DNA of 11,747 nucleotides from Cudoniella acicularis. Its lineage: Eukaryota > Ascomycota > Leotiomycetes > Helotiales > Helotiaceae. The stretch covers positions 1 through 11,747 of the forward strand of contig JAAMPI010001654.1 in the NCBI GenBank assembly GCA_013054445.1. Direction: 5' to 3'. Under the pieces are notes generated by a model, which was not told the DNA's origin, ran no database searches, and saw nothing but the letters and a program-made list of their open reading frames with translations. Each line of letters opens with the position of its first letter. The first letter of the stretch is position 1. Made by a program: the position numbers and the translations under genes. Shown piece after piece: positions 1 to 8,275 of this stretch.

Positions 1-888
1 CGATGGCGTAGCCTGTGCCTGTGATCTGCCAAAAACCCTTCTTGTTGTTGACGGGTGTGTAGGTGATGTCGCCGGTGTATTGGGTGGGGTCAATGGTGCC
101 GAATGTGTAGGAGCCCACGGCGCCCTTCTTCAAATCAGCGGTGAAGACGGGGGATGCGAGTGCGTTGGCGATGTTGTCCATCCATGTCTTTTGCTTGGTG
201 GGGAGCACGGTATTGATGCTGGAGAAGGCGAGGCCGAAGAGCCCGGATGAGGCAGAGTCTTGAGTGAAGGAGGAAGAGACAGTGGAGGCGATTTCGACGG
301 CTTGGGTCTCCCATTTGAGGTTTCCGAGGCCGACACGTTCATTGACGACTGTCCCACTGCAGGAGGAGCCGTCACCATATTGAATTGACCAGGTTAAGCC
401 ATCAGCAGCCTTAGATGTGCTCGATTTCGAAGGATCATAGAGTACCTGGCCAGAAACTGACCCAGAAGCTGTTGTGCTCGAGAAGACCCATCTGATAGAG
501 TTAGCACGAGACCTTTCAGAGCAGGAAGAACATACAAATCTGAAGAACCAGTGTCAAAATCTAGATTCAGGACTTGTGGTGGGTTTCCAATTGATACCGG
601 TGAAAGGTACTCTCGATCAAAACTTGATGGGTATGGAGACGCTGGGACGCCACCAGACGTGGCTGAACCATTATAAGCTAATAACGCAGCTGGTGGAGCA
701 ACATTGTATTTAAGATAGGCGTGAAGATGTGCCTCTGGGCCTCGAGGAAGTGTATAGCTGGGATTTTTTACTTGAGTAATCGAGAAGCTCGCTTTCTGAG
801 AATCTTGAGTTTCTTGAACTGGTGCTGAAGAAACGAATGGAAAAAGTAAAATGCAGGCGGCCTGCGCAATAGTGAATGAAGGTGCCAT
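1..888 (-). CDS. Secreted family A1 aspartic protease (aspergillopepsin/penicillopepsin-like), C-terminus beyond window
   Basis: Acid endopeptidase precursor of the pepsin fold. Exon 1 is 888-536 and exon 2 runs from 491 off the window start; the 44-nt intron 492-535 has a GTATGT donor, a GCTAAC branch site and a CAG acceptor. Splicing restores DFDTGSSDLWVFSS at the first active site, with Asp112 catalytic. Residues 1-22 are a signal peptide ending SSA, followed by a propeptide with an NGS glycosylation site at 73. The mature chain probably begins just before DREYLSPVSIGNPP (about 91-104). The flap reads WSIQYGDGSSCSG, with Tyr156. About 281 residues are visible; the second catalytic Asp and the C-terminal lobe should lie left of base 1. 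An upstream in-frame ATG at 963 exists, but ATG 888 puts the signal peptide at the very N-terminus. Cys162 in the flap region is unusual. The family call is firm; the precise subtype is not. Confidence 0.93.
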
Positions 889-1557
889 GCTGAGAGGGTG
901 CAAGGGGAATGTGGGGCTTAAACGGTGGGGTCGTGCAACAAATATTGCAACAACTCGATACAAACTCCTTTTCGAGAGGAATCATCGTGAACTTAAATAC
1001 TGCAATCAACTGCCGTTGCCACTATTACTCATGAAGTTTAAGCGTCGGTCCGGCATTTCACCATGGATTGAAATGAATTCTAGGAGGATTAACATGGCGG
1101 GGAAGTCATTTGATCGGGTAGATATATTGTTGTTGCTTTTAGGCAGTTGATGAGGTCTAGGATTTGACTGAACTACAGTGACAAATGGAGTCGAAATTCA
1201 TTTACACCAATAATTCGAGATGGCTGTATGATACAGATAAGGAAGCGGCGATTGCGCCATGGACAGTTTAGAGAGTATATGAGAGATATGATAACATATC
1301 AAAAAGGCTAATTTGATATCTCACCTGGGATGAAGCGGGTGACGGGAGATCCTCTCTGCCGGGCATGGGTATCAATGTGTAAGCAATTGTTCTCCAAAAT
1401 CCCGTGACGAAGTTCAAGTCTCGTATGAAGGCAAGTTGTTAGATTTCCGGATGTTGTGAAGAGCATTTAGCATTCGTAAAGCCATCTATGTGACAGAATG
1501 CAGCCATATCGCCCGTCCATAACGCAAATGGGAACCCCAAACCATGCAAAAAATCAT
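889..1557. other. Intergenic: protease promoter side and rps5 3' flank
   Basis: This 669-bp gap separates two tandem minus-strand genes. It must hold the rps5 3' UTR at its right end and the protease promoter to the left. I see no convincing ORF. The middle part, 1121-1320, is AT-rich and carries many GATA cores on both strands. A GTTCAAGTC string near 1410 superficially resembles a tRNA B box but lacks a tRNA fold. Confidence 0.6.
992..1000 (-). promoter_or_regulatory. TATA-like box upstream of the aspartic protease
   Basis: On the minus strand this reads GTATTTAAG, about 105 nt upstream of the protease ATG at 888. Position and composition fit a core promoter element, but the transcription start is not known. 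Confidence 0.35.
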
Positions 1558-2402
1558 TTACCGATTGCTCTTGGCGACACGCTCCAACTCGTCCTTTTTC
1601 TTGATTGCATATGAGTTACTGCTTCCCTTTGCAGCGTTGATCAACTCTTCAGCCAAGCACTCAGCAACAGACTTGACATTTCGGAAAGCGGCTTCACGGG
1701 CACCAATTGTGAGAAGGGCAATAGCCTGGTTGACACGGCGGAGAGGAGAAACATCGACGGCTTGACGACGGACGGTACCAGCTGAACCAATACGGGTGGA
1801 ATCTTCGCGAGGACCGCAGTTGACAATGGCATCGACGGCGACTTGAATTGGGTTCTGGTCGGTCATGATGTGGATCTGTTCTTGTTAGTCAATGTCTTCT
1901 ATGCCTTCCATCTAGACTCGACATACGATCTCGAAAGCATGCGCAACAATGCGAACAGCCATAAGCTTCTTTCCGTTGTTACGACCGTTCATCATCAAGG
2001 AGTTGGTGAGACGCTCGATGATTGGGCATTGTGCCTTTCTGAATCTCTTTTGTGCGTATCGGCCGGCAGAGTGGGAGATGTAGACAGGTGCTCGGATTTG
2101 GATGTAATCGCTGTTTGGTATTAGCCTCCGCATTCATTCTTGACGCCATTCGCGATGCGCCTCTATTCCAGCGTCGATATGAGATTCGAGATGGGATTCC
2201 TTACGTCAGGGAGATATCACGGATTTCAACATCTTCGTATGACCTGCAGAGAGAATTATTAGCCATAGTGATAAATTTCGTCTTCCCCTCCATCGACATA
2301 CCACTTGTTAAACAACTTGATGCTGCCTATTTCATCAGTGACCTCCTTGGGCAGGACCTGGTAGCCGCTGGTATCGACTTCGACTTCTCCGCTGTCAGAC
2401 AT
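1558..2402 (-). CDS. rps5: 40S ribosomal protein S5 (uS7)
   Basis: Core protein of the small ribosomal subunit head, a relative of bacterial S7 that lies near the mRNA exit and E site. Exons are 2402-2302, 2243-2205, 2110-1927 and 1875-1558. Introns are 58, 94 and 51 nt, with donors GTATGT, GTAAGG and GTATGT, CTAAT/CTAAC-type branch sites and CAG acceptors. The spliced product is 213 aa plus TAA, within the usual length. Conserved blocks include [60 protein letters not shown] and the C-terminal [14 protein letters not shown], which are hallmarks of S5. The start [15 protein letters not shown] is the only ATG that gives this N-terminus in frame with the first intron. It is transcribed away from rps25, and the two probably share control. 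No defects are seen. Confidence 0.98.
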
Positions 2403-2642
2403 GATGGCGATTGCTGACCTGGTGTGGAATATTCTACGAAGTCGTGGTGTTGCTGGGGTTGAATTCGTCAAAAATTGATCGCGAATTTGTGGTGCCGGGA
2501 CGCTAGTCCGGGTTGGGTTTTAGCGAAGAGCGATTGAAGGGCAGTCGAGCCCTACCTGAGTCTGCGAACTTTTGTGAGCAACTCAGGACAATTCGAAACC
2601 TCTGCATCTCGACTTCGACAACTACACATCGAATCCGACATC
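2403..2642. promoter_or_regulatory. Bidirectional ribosomal protein promoter (rps5/rps25)
   Basis: This 240-bp spacer lies between the divergent start codons of rps5 and rps25, so it must hold both 5' UTRs and both promoters. No clear TATA box is visible. Candidate elements are an imperfect inverted repeat CCGGGACGCTAGTCCGGG at 2495-2512, a GGGTTTTAG string just after it, and AGCCCTACCTGAG at 2548-2560, which loosely resembles the Homol-E type box of fission yeast ribosomal protein genes. The assignment of these motifs is inference. Confidence 0.7.
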
Positions 2643-3225
2643 ATGGCTCCCGCAAACACCGGTGCCAAGAAGCGTATGTCACATCCGTCTTGTTTATGCT
2701 CTGCGGAGGGTCGGCCGATTTTTTTGGTGTTCTTGTGGCTATTTGCCTCGCTTTCGCTGCAGACATCGCCCCCGCCTGCGCAAAATGAAGCCTACAACCA
2801 CCCCAACCTCTGAATAACCTCATCCAACGTCTGAATAGCTTCGCTAATAAGTTTTTTCTACAGAAAAAAAGAAGTGGTCCAAGGGCAAAGGTTTTTGATA
2901 CTATTCCCGTCGCAAAAACGACGATTTTAACTTTAGAAATAGTCAAGGACAAGGCGCAACACGCAGTCATTCTCGATAAAGCCACCTCCGACAAGCTCTA
3001 CAAAGATGTTCAATCATACCGTCTCATCACAGTTGCCACCCTCGTCGACAGACTAAAGATCAACGGTTCCCTTGCGCGGAGATGTCTGGCGGATTTGGAG
3101 GAGAAGGGACAAATCAAGAAGGTTGTTAAGCACAGCAAGTTGAGCATCTACAGTATGTTTTCCGGGATAGTTACAAGATCAATACTGATAGGAGAATAGC
3201 CCGTGCGGTCGCTGCGGCGGAATAG
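2643..3225 (+). CDS. rps25: 40S ribosomal protein S25 (eS25)
   Basis: Small-subunit head protein near the E site, specific to archaea and eukaryotes and known in the family for a role in IRES-driven initiation. Exons are 2643-2673, 2864-2890, 2943-3152 and 3200-3225, giving 97 aa plus TAG. Introns are 190, 52 and 47 nt. The spliced N-terminus MAPANTGAKKQKKKWSKGK leads into VKDKAQHAVILDK, then the winged-helix body with SYRLITVATLVDRLKI, NGSLARRCLADLEEKG and KHSKLSIYTRAVAAAE at the end. These match the family closely. Exon 2 is only 27 nt and encodes most of the lysine-rich KKKWSKGK stretch. Intron 2 has a weak GTTTTT donor; it is chosen because phase and the conserved KGKVKDK junction demand it. 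The start lies in a good context (GACATCATGG). Confidence 0.97.
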
Positions 3226-3925
3226 AGAACCAATTACGAACGATGTCATGACCAACCTTCCTTCGAAATCAACCGGGTGGTAGATATGGCGAAGGGCATG
3301 GAATTGGGCATTGCAATGGGTATGGGACTTTTTACGGTGTAGCATATCAAATCGAATTGCTTCTGCAACTGCAAATTTACAAGAGTGTTTCACAGTAACA
3401 TAGTGTTTGTGGCACGGTTTCGCAGTACAGAGTGGACCGAGAATAATTGGCAGAATATTTTCGGTCTACAGTGATCCACAGGACGACAGTAATTACGGAG
3501 GAAGGAATACGAGTTGATTTGCAAGTTGAAGGTCGAAATTGTGACCAAGACAAAGATTGAAAGAGGGGCAATTAATTGCACCCCTCGGTCTCGCATCACG
3601 ACTTCGGAAGCTACGACAAAGTAGATGACCAAACCAAATACCTAGCTCAACTTCAATCGCACCTTCCAAAGCTCTTCGGCATCTCCAATTCCCCTCTCTT
3701 GCCTTTCAAATTGAGATAATAGAAATCAAAGCTCCACCGTGTCTCCATCTCATGCTTTCTCCCTGACAATACTCGTAATCCCTCCCGCCTACAACCAATA
3801 AGGCTAAAGTAATAACACCACCTCTCCTTTCCTCTCACCACCACCTTTCTCTCCCCATTCCGCAGAATCCGAATCTTTCCTTCGTTTCCCTCATCAAAAA
3901 CCTGCCAGCCTTCCATTAATCCAAA
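3226..3925. other. Intergenic: rps25 3' flank and MAPR gene promoter
   Basis: This 700-bp spacer separates two plus-strand genes. The first part must hold the rps25 3' UTR. From about 3640 to 3925 the plus strand is strongly pyrimidine-rich (runs of CTCCTT/CCTCTC), typical of filamentous fungal core promoters and 5' leaders. I find no credible ORF on either strand and no clear TATA box. Confidence 0.55.
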
Positions 3926-4946
3926 ATGGCAGAAGCAGATACAGCCAAAGAATTACGGCAGCGCAAAGCTCCAGCTCCAGCATCATCCTCATCAACAGAA
4001 GCAGAAGACGAGACGCCCAAAAAGGTCAACAAGAAGATAATAGACGAAGAAGATTCCTCGCCCTTCTCTATTCTTGACATTGCGCGCACGCTTGTATTCC
4101 TCCTACTTGCTTCCTCGGCGCTCTCTTATTTCGTGACGAGGGACTCTTTTGTTTGGAATGCGAAGAGGCCAAAGTGGACGAGGGTAGATGTTATAAAAGC
4201 CTACTTGGTACAATTCCCTCTCCCTTCTTCCCATTGCCATTCCCCTCCCTTATCTCCTCCCTCCTTCAATCAATCAATAAACCGTCATCTAACGCTCCAT
4301 AAAAAAAACAGGCGGGACCAAAACAATACACCGACGCGGACCTCGCGGCCTACGACGGCACGAACCCTGACCTCCCCATCCTCCTCGCCCTCAATGGCAC
4401 CATCTACGACGTCACCAACGGGCGAAAATTCTACGGACCAGGCGGTTCCTACCATTTCTTTGCAGGCGCTGACGCTTCTCGCGCTTTCATAACGAATTGC
4501 TTTGAAGAGGATAGGACGCCGGATCTTAGGGGGGCGGAATTGACGTATATTCCTAAAGATAATGAGGAGGTTGATAAGTTGTATACGAAGGCGGAGTTGA
4601 AGATCGCTAAGGAACAGGAGAGGAGGAAGGCGAAGCAGGAGGCGTACAAGGCGTTGAAGCATTGGTTTGTCTTGCCCTCTCTATTCGACTTTCTTATACA
4701 CCCCTTAGACAACCACTTTCTCTTTTCTTATGATTTGAAATGGCGACAATTGTAAGAAATAGTGACTAATCATGTTGTGAATACAGGGTCGATTTCTTCG
4801 AAAAGTCCCCGAAATACACGAAGATTGGACGAGTCAAGCGCGAAAAGGGGTGGGAAACAAAAGGCCCAGCACCGACTTTGTGCAAGAAAGCGGAAGAGGG
4901 AAGACCAAGTGCTAGGCCTAAGCCACCTGGAAAGGAGAATGCTTAG
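3926..4946 (+). CDS. Membrane-anchored MAPR/Dap1-type cytochrome b5-like heme-binding protein
   Basis: Member of the membrane-associated progesterone receptor family, whose yeast member Dap1 binds heme and supports sterol-synthesis P450 enzymes. Exons are 3926-4207, 4312-4664 and 4787-4946, separated by introns of 104 and 122 nt, giving 264 aa. Residues 1-46 are charged and low complexity, 52-72 form one membrane segment (IARTLVFLLLASSALSYFV), and 99 to about 175 are the b5-like domain. That domain carries LPILLALNGTIYDVTNG, GRKFYGPGGSYHFFAGADAS and SRAFITNCF. Tyr135 and Tyr141 align with PGRMC1 Tyr107 and its heme ligand Tyr113. A lysine/glutamate-rich, probably helical segment follows (about 180-208), then a basic tail GRVKREKGWETKGPAP ending KPPGKENA, making it longer than yeast Dap1 (152 aa). 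The start context CCAAAATGGC is excellent. Likely an ER or endomembrane protein; the exact partner is unknown. Confidence 0.93.
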
Positions 4947-6732
4947 ATCTGTGATCTTCAGCGGAGAGCAACAATGGTTTTCTGGGAGGTGCCGGAATAA
5001 AAACGTGTATCAATTCATTGTTGGCATTAAAACAGGGATTCTTTCTCCTTCTCGTGTATTTATGCGTGTATCAAGTCCAAAATTACTGTTAAAACCAACG
5101 GGAGGAACGCTCTCAGTGCAGTGCATTCAGTAAGTAATTTGTTACTTAGACCAAACGCCTGTCTATCTCTCTCGAACATTCAATCAACTATTTCTCGGAA
5201 GTCTCTTATACGTATATCATCGAGGCTTGAGCTATTGCAACTGTCCATGTGCTTGTTTTAGAAAAACGTAATGAAAACTCACATCTACATCCGTATTACC
5301 TCCTCACCACTTATTTTTCTTTTCCCTCTTCACATATAAAAGCAAGCTAGAACACAGTCTAATCCAAGTAATGATACCAGTTCTGCCCAATTCCAACTGC
5401 AGCTCCAACATCGACACAAGTCAAGTAGATTCAACTCGCGCCATAGCTGAGCATTCGTGAGGGCCTTGGAATTATTGCTTGAGTGGATTGGAGAAGATTT
5501 TGTGGGGGTAAGGAGAAGGTAGGGTGGGGAGGGTCGGTCAGTGGGTGAGTGTTGTTGAGGAGTTTTAGTGCTGTCAAGTATCCCACGGTTATCATCCACT
5601 CTTATCTCACTTCTTAAAGCTTCTCACCACTAACTCCTCTTGCCTGACTACTTCTGCCTCAAACCAACAAGCAAGATATACACGAGCAGCAAAGACACTG
5701 CATCCACGCATCCATCAATGCTACCTTAGAAGCCTTTTTCTCCTTCTCCCTAGTTTTAACCTCTTGAACATTCTAGTTGGCTGCGCGATAGGGAAATGTG
5801 GGTGGTGAGGGTTTATATATGTGTACATCCCAACTCTTCTCAGGACACATCAAGCGACTCCGCCAACCAACCTCGAAACAAAGAGAAGAGAAAGCTTTAC
5901 TGCTGCTTGTAGAATGAGAGGGTTAACTAACTATTTATAAAATAGAAATAGAAGAGAATAGTCTAAGCTTTGGCAACTTGGCAAGGAGTGATATGAAATT
6001 AAATGAATGATATATGAACTGATAACAAGGTAGGTGGTTAGTGAGTGGGTAGGAATACAGAAGTATTGTCAAACCTTTTTTTTTTCCTGTTGCTGTCAAA
6101 CCACCCCTCTCACCCTGTTACTTACATTCGAACAAATCTTCAAATTCAGAACCCCCTCATCCCAAAAGAAACCCAAGCAGCGAAGAGACACCCCTTCTTC
6201 TCCCCTACCCGCATCCACTTATCTCAAAGACAGCACGCCATCTCCAACTCTAACTCCACATTCACGTCAAAAAAGCCGAACTTTCAGTTTTACCACGAAA
6301 GAAAGGACCAAGTGCCAAGTCAGAGGGCAGATTTATATCTCATCTCATATTATACATATCGTATCATACAAATAAGTTTTTATCAAGACCAACGGAAAAA
6401 GTGAAACAGTAACGAGCAAACATGAATCAGGTAGTGAAGGTAAGAGTAAAAGTGGGTAAGATTTAGGTAAGGTAGAATATATACTCCATTCCGTTCCAAC
6501 GTTGGCGGGTGTCGTTCCATCCCTTTCAATCCCTCATCTATTTATCAATAAACCTCCCTCGCGACATCAAGCGCGGTATGAAAACACCAAAGTCGCAAAA
6601 AAAAAAAAGTAGGTTTAGATCTCTCCCTTTAATTTTCTCGGATTTCTCCCAACTCCAGTCATTGAAAAATTACAGCAACCTTTCTCTTTCCTTTCCCCTT
6701 TTCTTCCATTCTTCATCCCAGCGAAATCATAT
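4947..6732. other. Intergenic between convergent genes, no gene recognised
   Basis: This 1.79-kb stretch separates the 3' ends of the MAPR gene (plus) and the cupredoxin gene (minus). It is AT-rich and low in complexity, with polypyrimidine blocks, a T10 run at 6076-6085 and an A12 run at 6597-6608. ORFs of up to about 120 codons exist (6045-6404 plus, 5330-5599 minus), but their products are Ser/Pro/Thr/Lys-rich and match nothing I know. A TATATAT at 5814-5820 is the only core-promoter-like string, and no ORF follows it. A long gap between convergent genes could hold a noncoding transcript; none can be shown. Confidence 0.5.
4996..5001 (+). terminator. Candidate polyadenylation signal of the MAPR gene
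   Basis: An AATAAA hexamer lies 50 nt downstream of the MAPR stop codon at 4944-4946, at a typical distance for a fungal 3' UTR. Cleavage site not determined. Confidence 0.45.
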
Positions 6733-7459
6733 CTACAACACCAAAGCCAATCCAACAGCAACAACACCAGCCAACAGGCTGAATCGCTCAGCTGTGGTTC
6801 GAACAGCCGCAGAGCCCTTGGTTGTGGTAGATGATGCGGCGCTTCCGGTGGCGCTTCCCGAGGCGCTGCTTCCGGTGCCAGAGGTTCCGGTTCCGGAGGA
6901 ACCAGAGGTGCTGTTTGTGCCGATAGCACCGCCCTCGATGACGCTTGGAGCGCCCGATGCGGTGACGGACTTGGCGGCGGCTTGGTAGGCTGCAAGAGTC
7001 TTGTTTGATCCAGCGCTATGAATGTTGTTAGTTTTATCTTTTATAGAAGAAAGAGGATGCTTACGCAACGTTGATAACCATGCTCATTCCCTTCTGACAA
7101 TGCTCTCCTTGCGAGCAGTATAGCCATATTGGGGTGGTGGCGTTGATCATGACGGTGTATGTTGGTACTGTGGTATCGGTGGCAGAGACTGGCATGAAGC
7201 CCGAGAAAATAGGGCCAGTGCCATTAACTGCTGGCATAGGTTCGCATGGGGCAGCGAAGGTGGATTGTGTGACGGTGTGGTTGTTTGGTGCGAATTGGAA
7301 TTGCACCATCTCGCCAACATTGGCGGTCAACTGATTAGGAGCGAAGACGAGGGAGCCATTAGCATTGCCGACTTTAACGACGTGAACCAGTTGTCCAGTA
7401 GATGCGGCAAGAGCGCCAGCAGCGCTCAAGGCGGAAAGTGTGAGGGTAGTGAACTGCAT
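6733..7459 (-). CDS. GPI-anchored extracellular serine-rich cupredoxin
   Basis: Predicted cell-wall or plasma-membrane blue-copper-fold protein. Exon 1 is 7459-7065 and exon 2 is 7015-6733; the 49-nt intron 7016-7064 has GTAAGC, AACTAAC and TAG signals. The product is 225 aa. Residues 1-19 are a signal peptide (MQFTTLTLSALSAAGALAA). Residues 24 to about 132 form the cupredoxin domain, with HVVKVG, FAPNQLTANVGEMVQFQF and NNHTVTQS. Candidate type 1 copper ligands are His61, Cys115, His120 and Met125 in the order C-x4-H-x4-M (YCSQGEHCQKGM); Cys72 and Cys121 could form a disulfide. Residues 165-200 are a Gly/Ser/Thr-rich stalk, probably O-glycosylated. The C-terminus is hydrophobic (FSLLAGVVAVGLALVL) after small residues near 199-202, as for GPI attachment. 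ATG 7459 is preferred over the upstream in-frame ATG 7486 because of the signal peptide and its CAAAATG context. The family is common in fungi, but its role is largely unknown. Confidence 0.93.
6841..6910 (-). repeat. Degenerate G/S/T-coding repeat in the cupredoxin stalk
   Basis: On the plus strand the motif CTTCCGGTG/GGTTCCGG recurs with small changes. On the coding strand it gives interleaved GSS/GTG/GSA units (about residues 167-191). Such tracts expand and contract easily and set stalk length in wall proteins. Confidence 0.6.
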
Positions 7460-7506
7460 TTTGACTCTTAAAGATCCTGATCTCAAAGTAACGAGTGTGA
7501 GTTGGA

Positions 7507-7514
7507 ATAAATAG
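7507..7514 (-). promoter_or_regulatory. TATA-like box upstream of the cupredoxin gene
   Basis: The minus strand reads CTATTTAT about 50 nt upstream of the ATG at 7459. A second TATTTATG lies at about 7686-7694. Either could serve as a core element; the transcription start is unknown. Confidence 0.3.
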
Positions 7515-7749
7515 GGCGTCTAGCGCTGGAAATGTGTCGTACTGGCCGACAATTAATGATGTGCAAAGAATGAGATGGATGAAAAATAATAAACAGATGA
7601 AGAGATGAATCAAGAACGACGTTGGAGGAGAAAGAAGGGTAGTGAAGATGGAAAGCCAAGAAATTATCAGATGGGAGGCAGAAGGCATAAATACAACACG
7701 GATGGGTTTGAATGATCCCCAAATTCTGAAAAGGCCCCTGGTTACCTGC

Positions 7750-7789
7750 CCCTGGCCATGCCCTGGCCAGTTCCACGACCCGGCCAGGG
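7750..7789. repeat. CCCTGGCC direct and inverted repeat cluster
   Basis: CCCTGGCC occurs at 7750-7757 and 7761-7768, and its exact complement GGCCAGGG at 7782-7789. The second and third copies form an 8-bp stem around a 13-nt loop. TGGCCA palindromes lie within the first two. The cluster sits about 300 bp upstream of the cupredoxin start. It may be a regulatory site or a relict of the GC-rich tract to its right. Confidence 0.6.
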
Positions 7790-8152
7790 ACGGAGAGGTG
7801 ACGATCTTGGGATTAGGAGAGATTTGTGGTAGTGCTGGGCGGTCATCGAAACGTGTTTGGACGCGGGCTCAAACGCAAAGGGCCGGCTCAGGCAGATTCT
7901 TGCAGGCGCTTAGACAGCAGAACATTGGATGGCATTTCGAGAAGCAAAACCACGGCGGCAGAGGCGTAACGACACGGGTGTGTTGATGAAACTATTCAGA
8001 GCTTTATTTTATTCGCAGAGGCGATGCACTCACTTTTGCGTATTTCAGTTGGTTGTCGGCCTCGCTGGTGCATATCACCACGACTTCTCAGCCCATATCA
8101 GGATGCCACCACCATCACCACACCATCCATTCTCAAGCCTCCGCCGTACCAA

Positions 8153-8183
8153 CCTCGCAGCCCTCGCAGCCCTCGCAGCCCTC
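8153..8183. repeat. 9-bp tandem repeat CCTCGCAGC, three copies and a partial
   Basis: Perfect copies lie at 8153-8161, 8162-8170 and 8171-8179, followed by CCTC. Being a multiple of three it keeps frames open on both strands, which helps explain the RAARAAR stretch in the long minus-strand ORF here. Confidence 0.85.
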
Positions 8184-8245
8184 TCGCCCCTCTGTATAAC
8201 CTTAATCCGACGGCAACCGTGCTTCGGACATTGAGAGGCCGCATG

Positions 8246-8275
8246 AAGGCTGTCGAGGGTTGTCGAAGGCTGTCG
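8246..8275. repeat. 10-bp tandem repeat, three copies
   Basis: AAGGCTGTCG, AGGGTTGTCG and AAGGCTGTCG follow one another without spacers. The middle copy differs at two positions. The 10-bp period would disrupt any reading frame, so coding function is unlikely. Confidence 0.75.

Noticed and set aside
130..378. 82-codon minus-strand ORF, Pro/Ser-rich
   Set aside because: It is a shifted frame of the aspartic protease second exon, whose true frame gives YGDGSSCSG and the rest of the N-terminal lobe.
1400..1440. Possible tRNA T arm (GTTCAAGTC with flanking stem-like bases)
   Set aside because: The stem needs a bulge, and no A box, anticodon stem or matching acceptor stem is found at the right distance on either side.
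2674..2863. Intronic snoRNA in the first rps25 intron
   Set aside because: CTGA strings near the 3' end resemble D boxes, but no RTGATGA C box with terminal pairing is present.
4285..4662. 125-codon minus-strand ORF, Leu/Arg-rich
   Set aside because: It is antisense to the conserved heme-domain exon of the MAPR gene, which explains the sequence fully.
5330..5599. 89-codon minus-strand ORF
   Set aside because: The start is in random context and the composition is uneven (Pro/Ser/Thr, then Leu/Trp/Cys); no family resemblance and no splice signals that extend it.
6045..6404. Overlapping plus-strand ORFs of 113 and 119 codons
   Set aside because: Two overlapping frames are equally open in low-complexity C/A-rich DNA; products are Ser/Lys/Thr-rich with no domain, and the start lies next to a T10 run.
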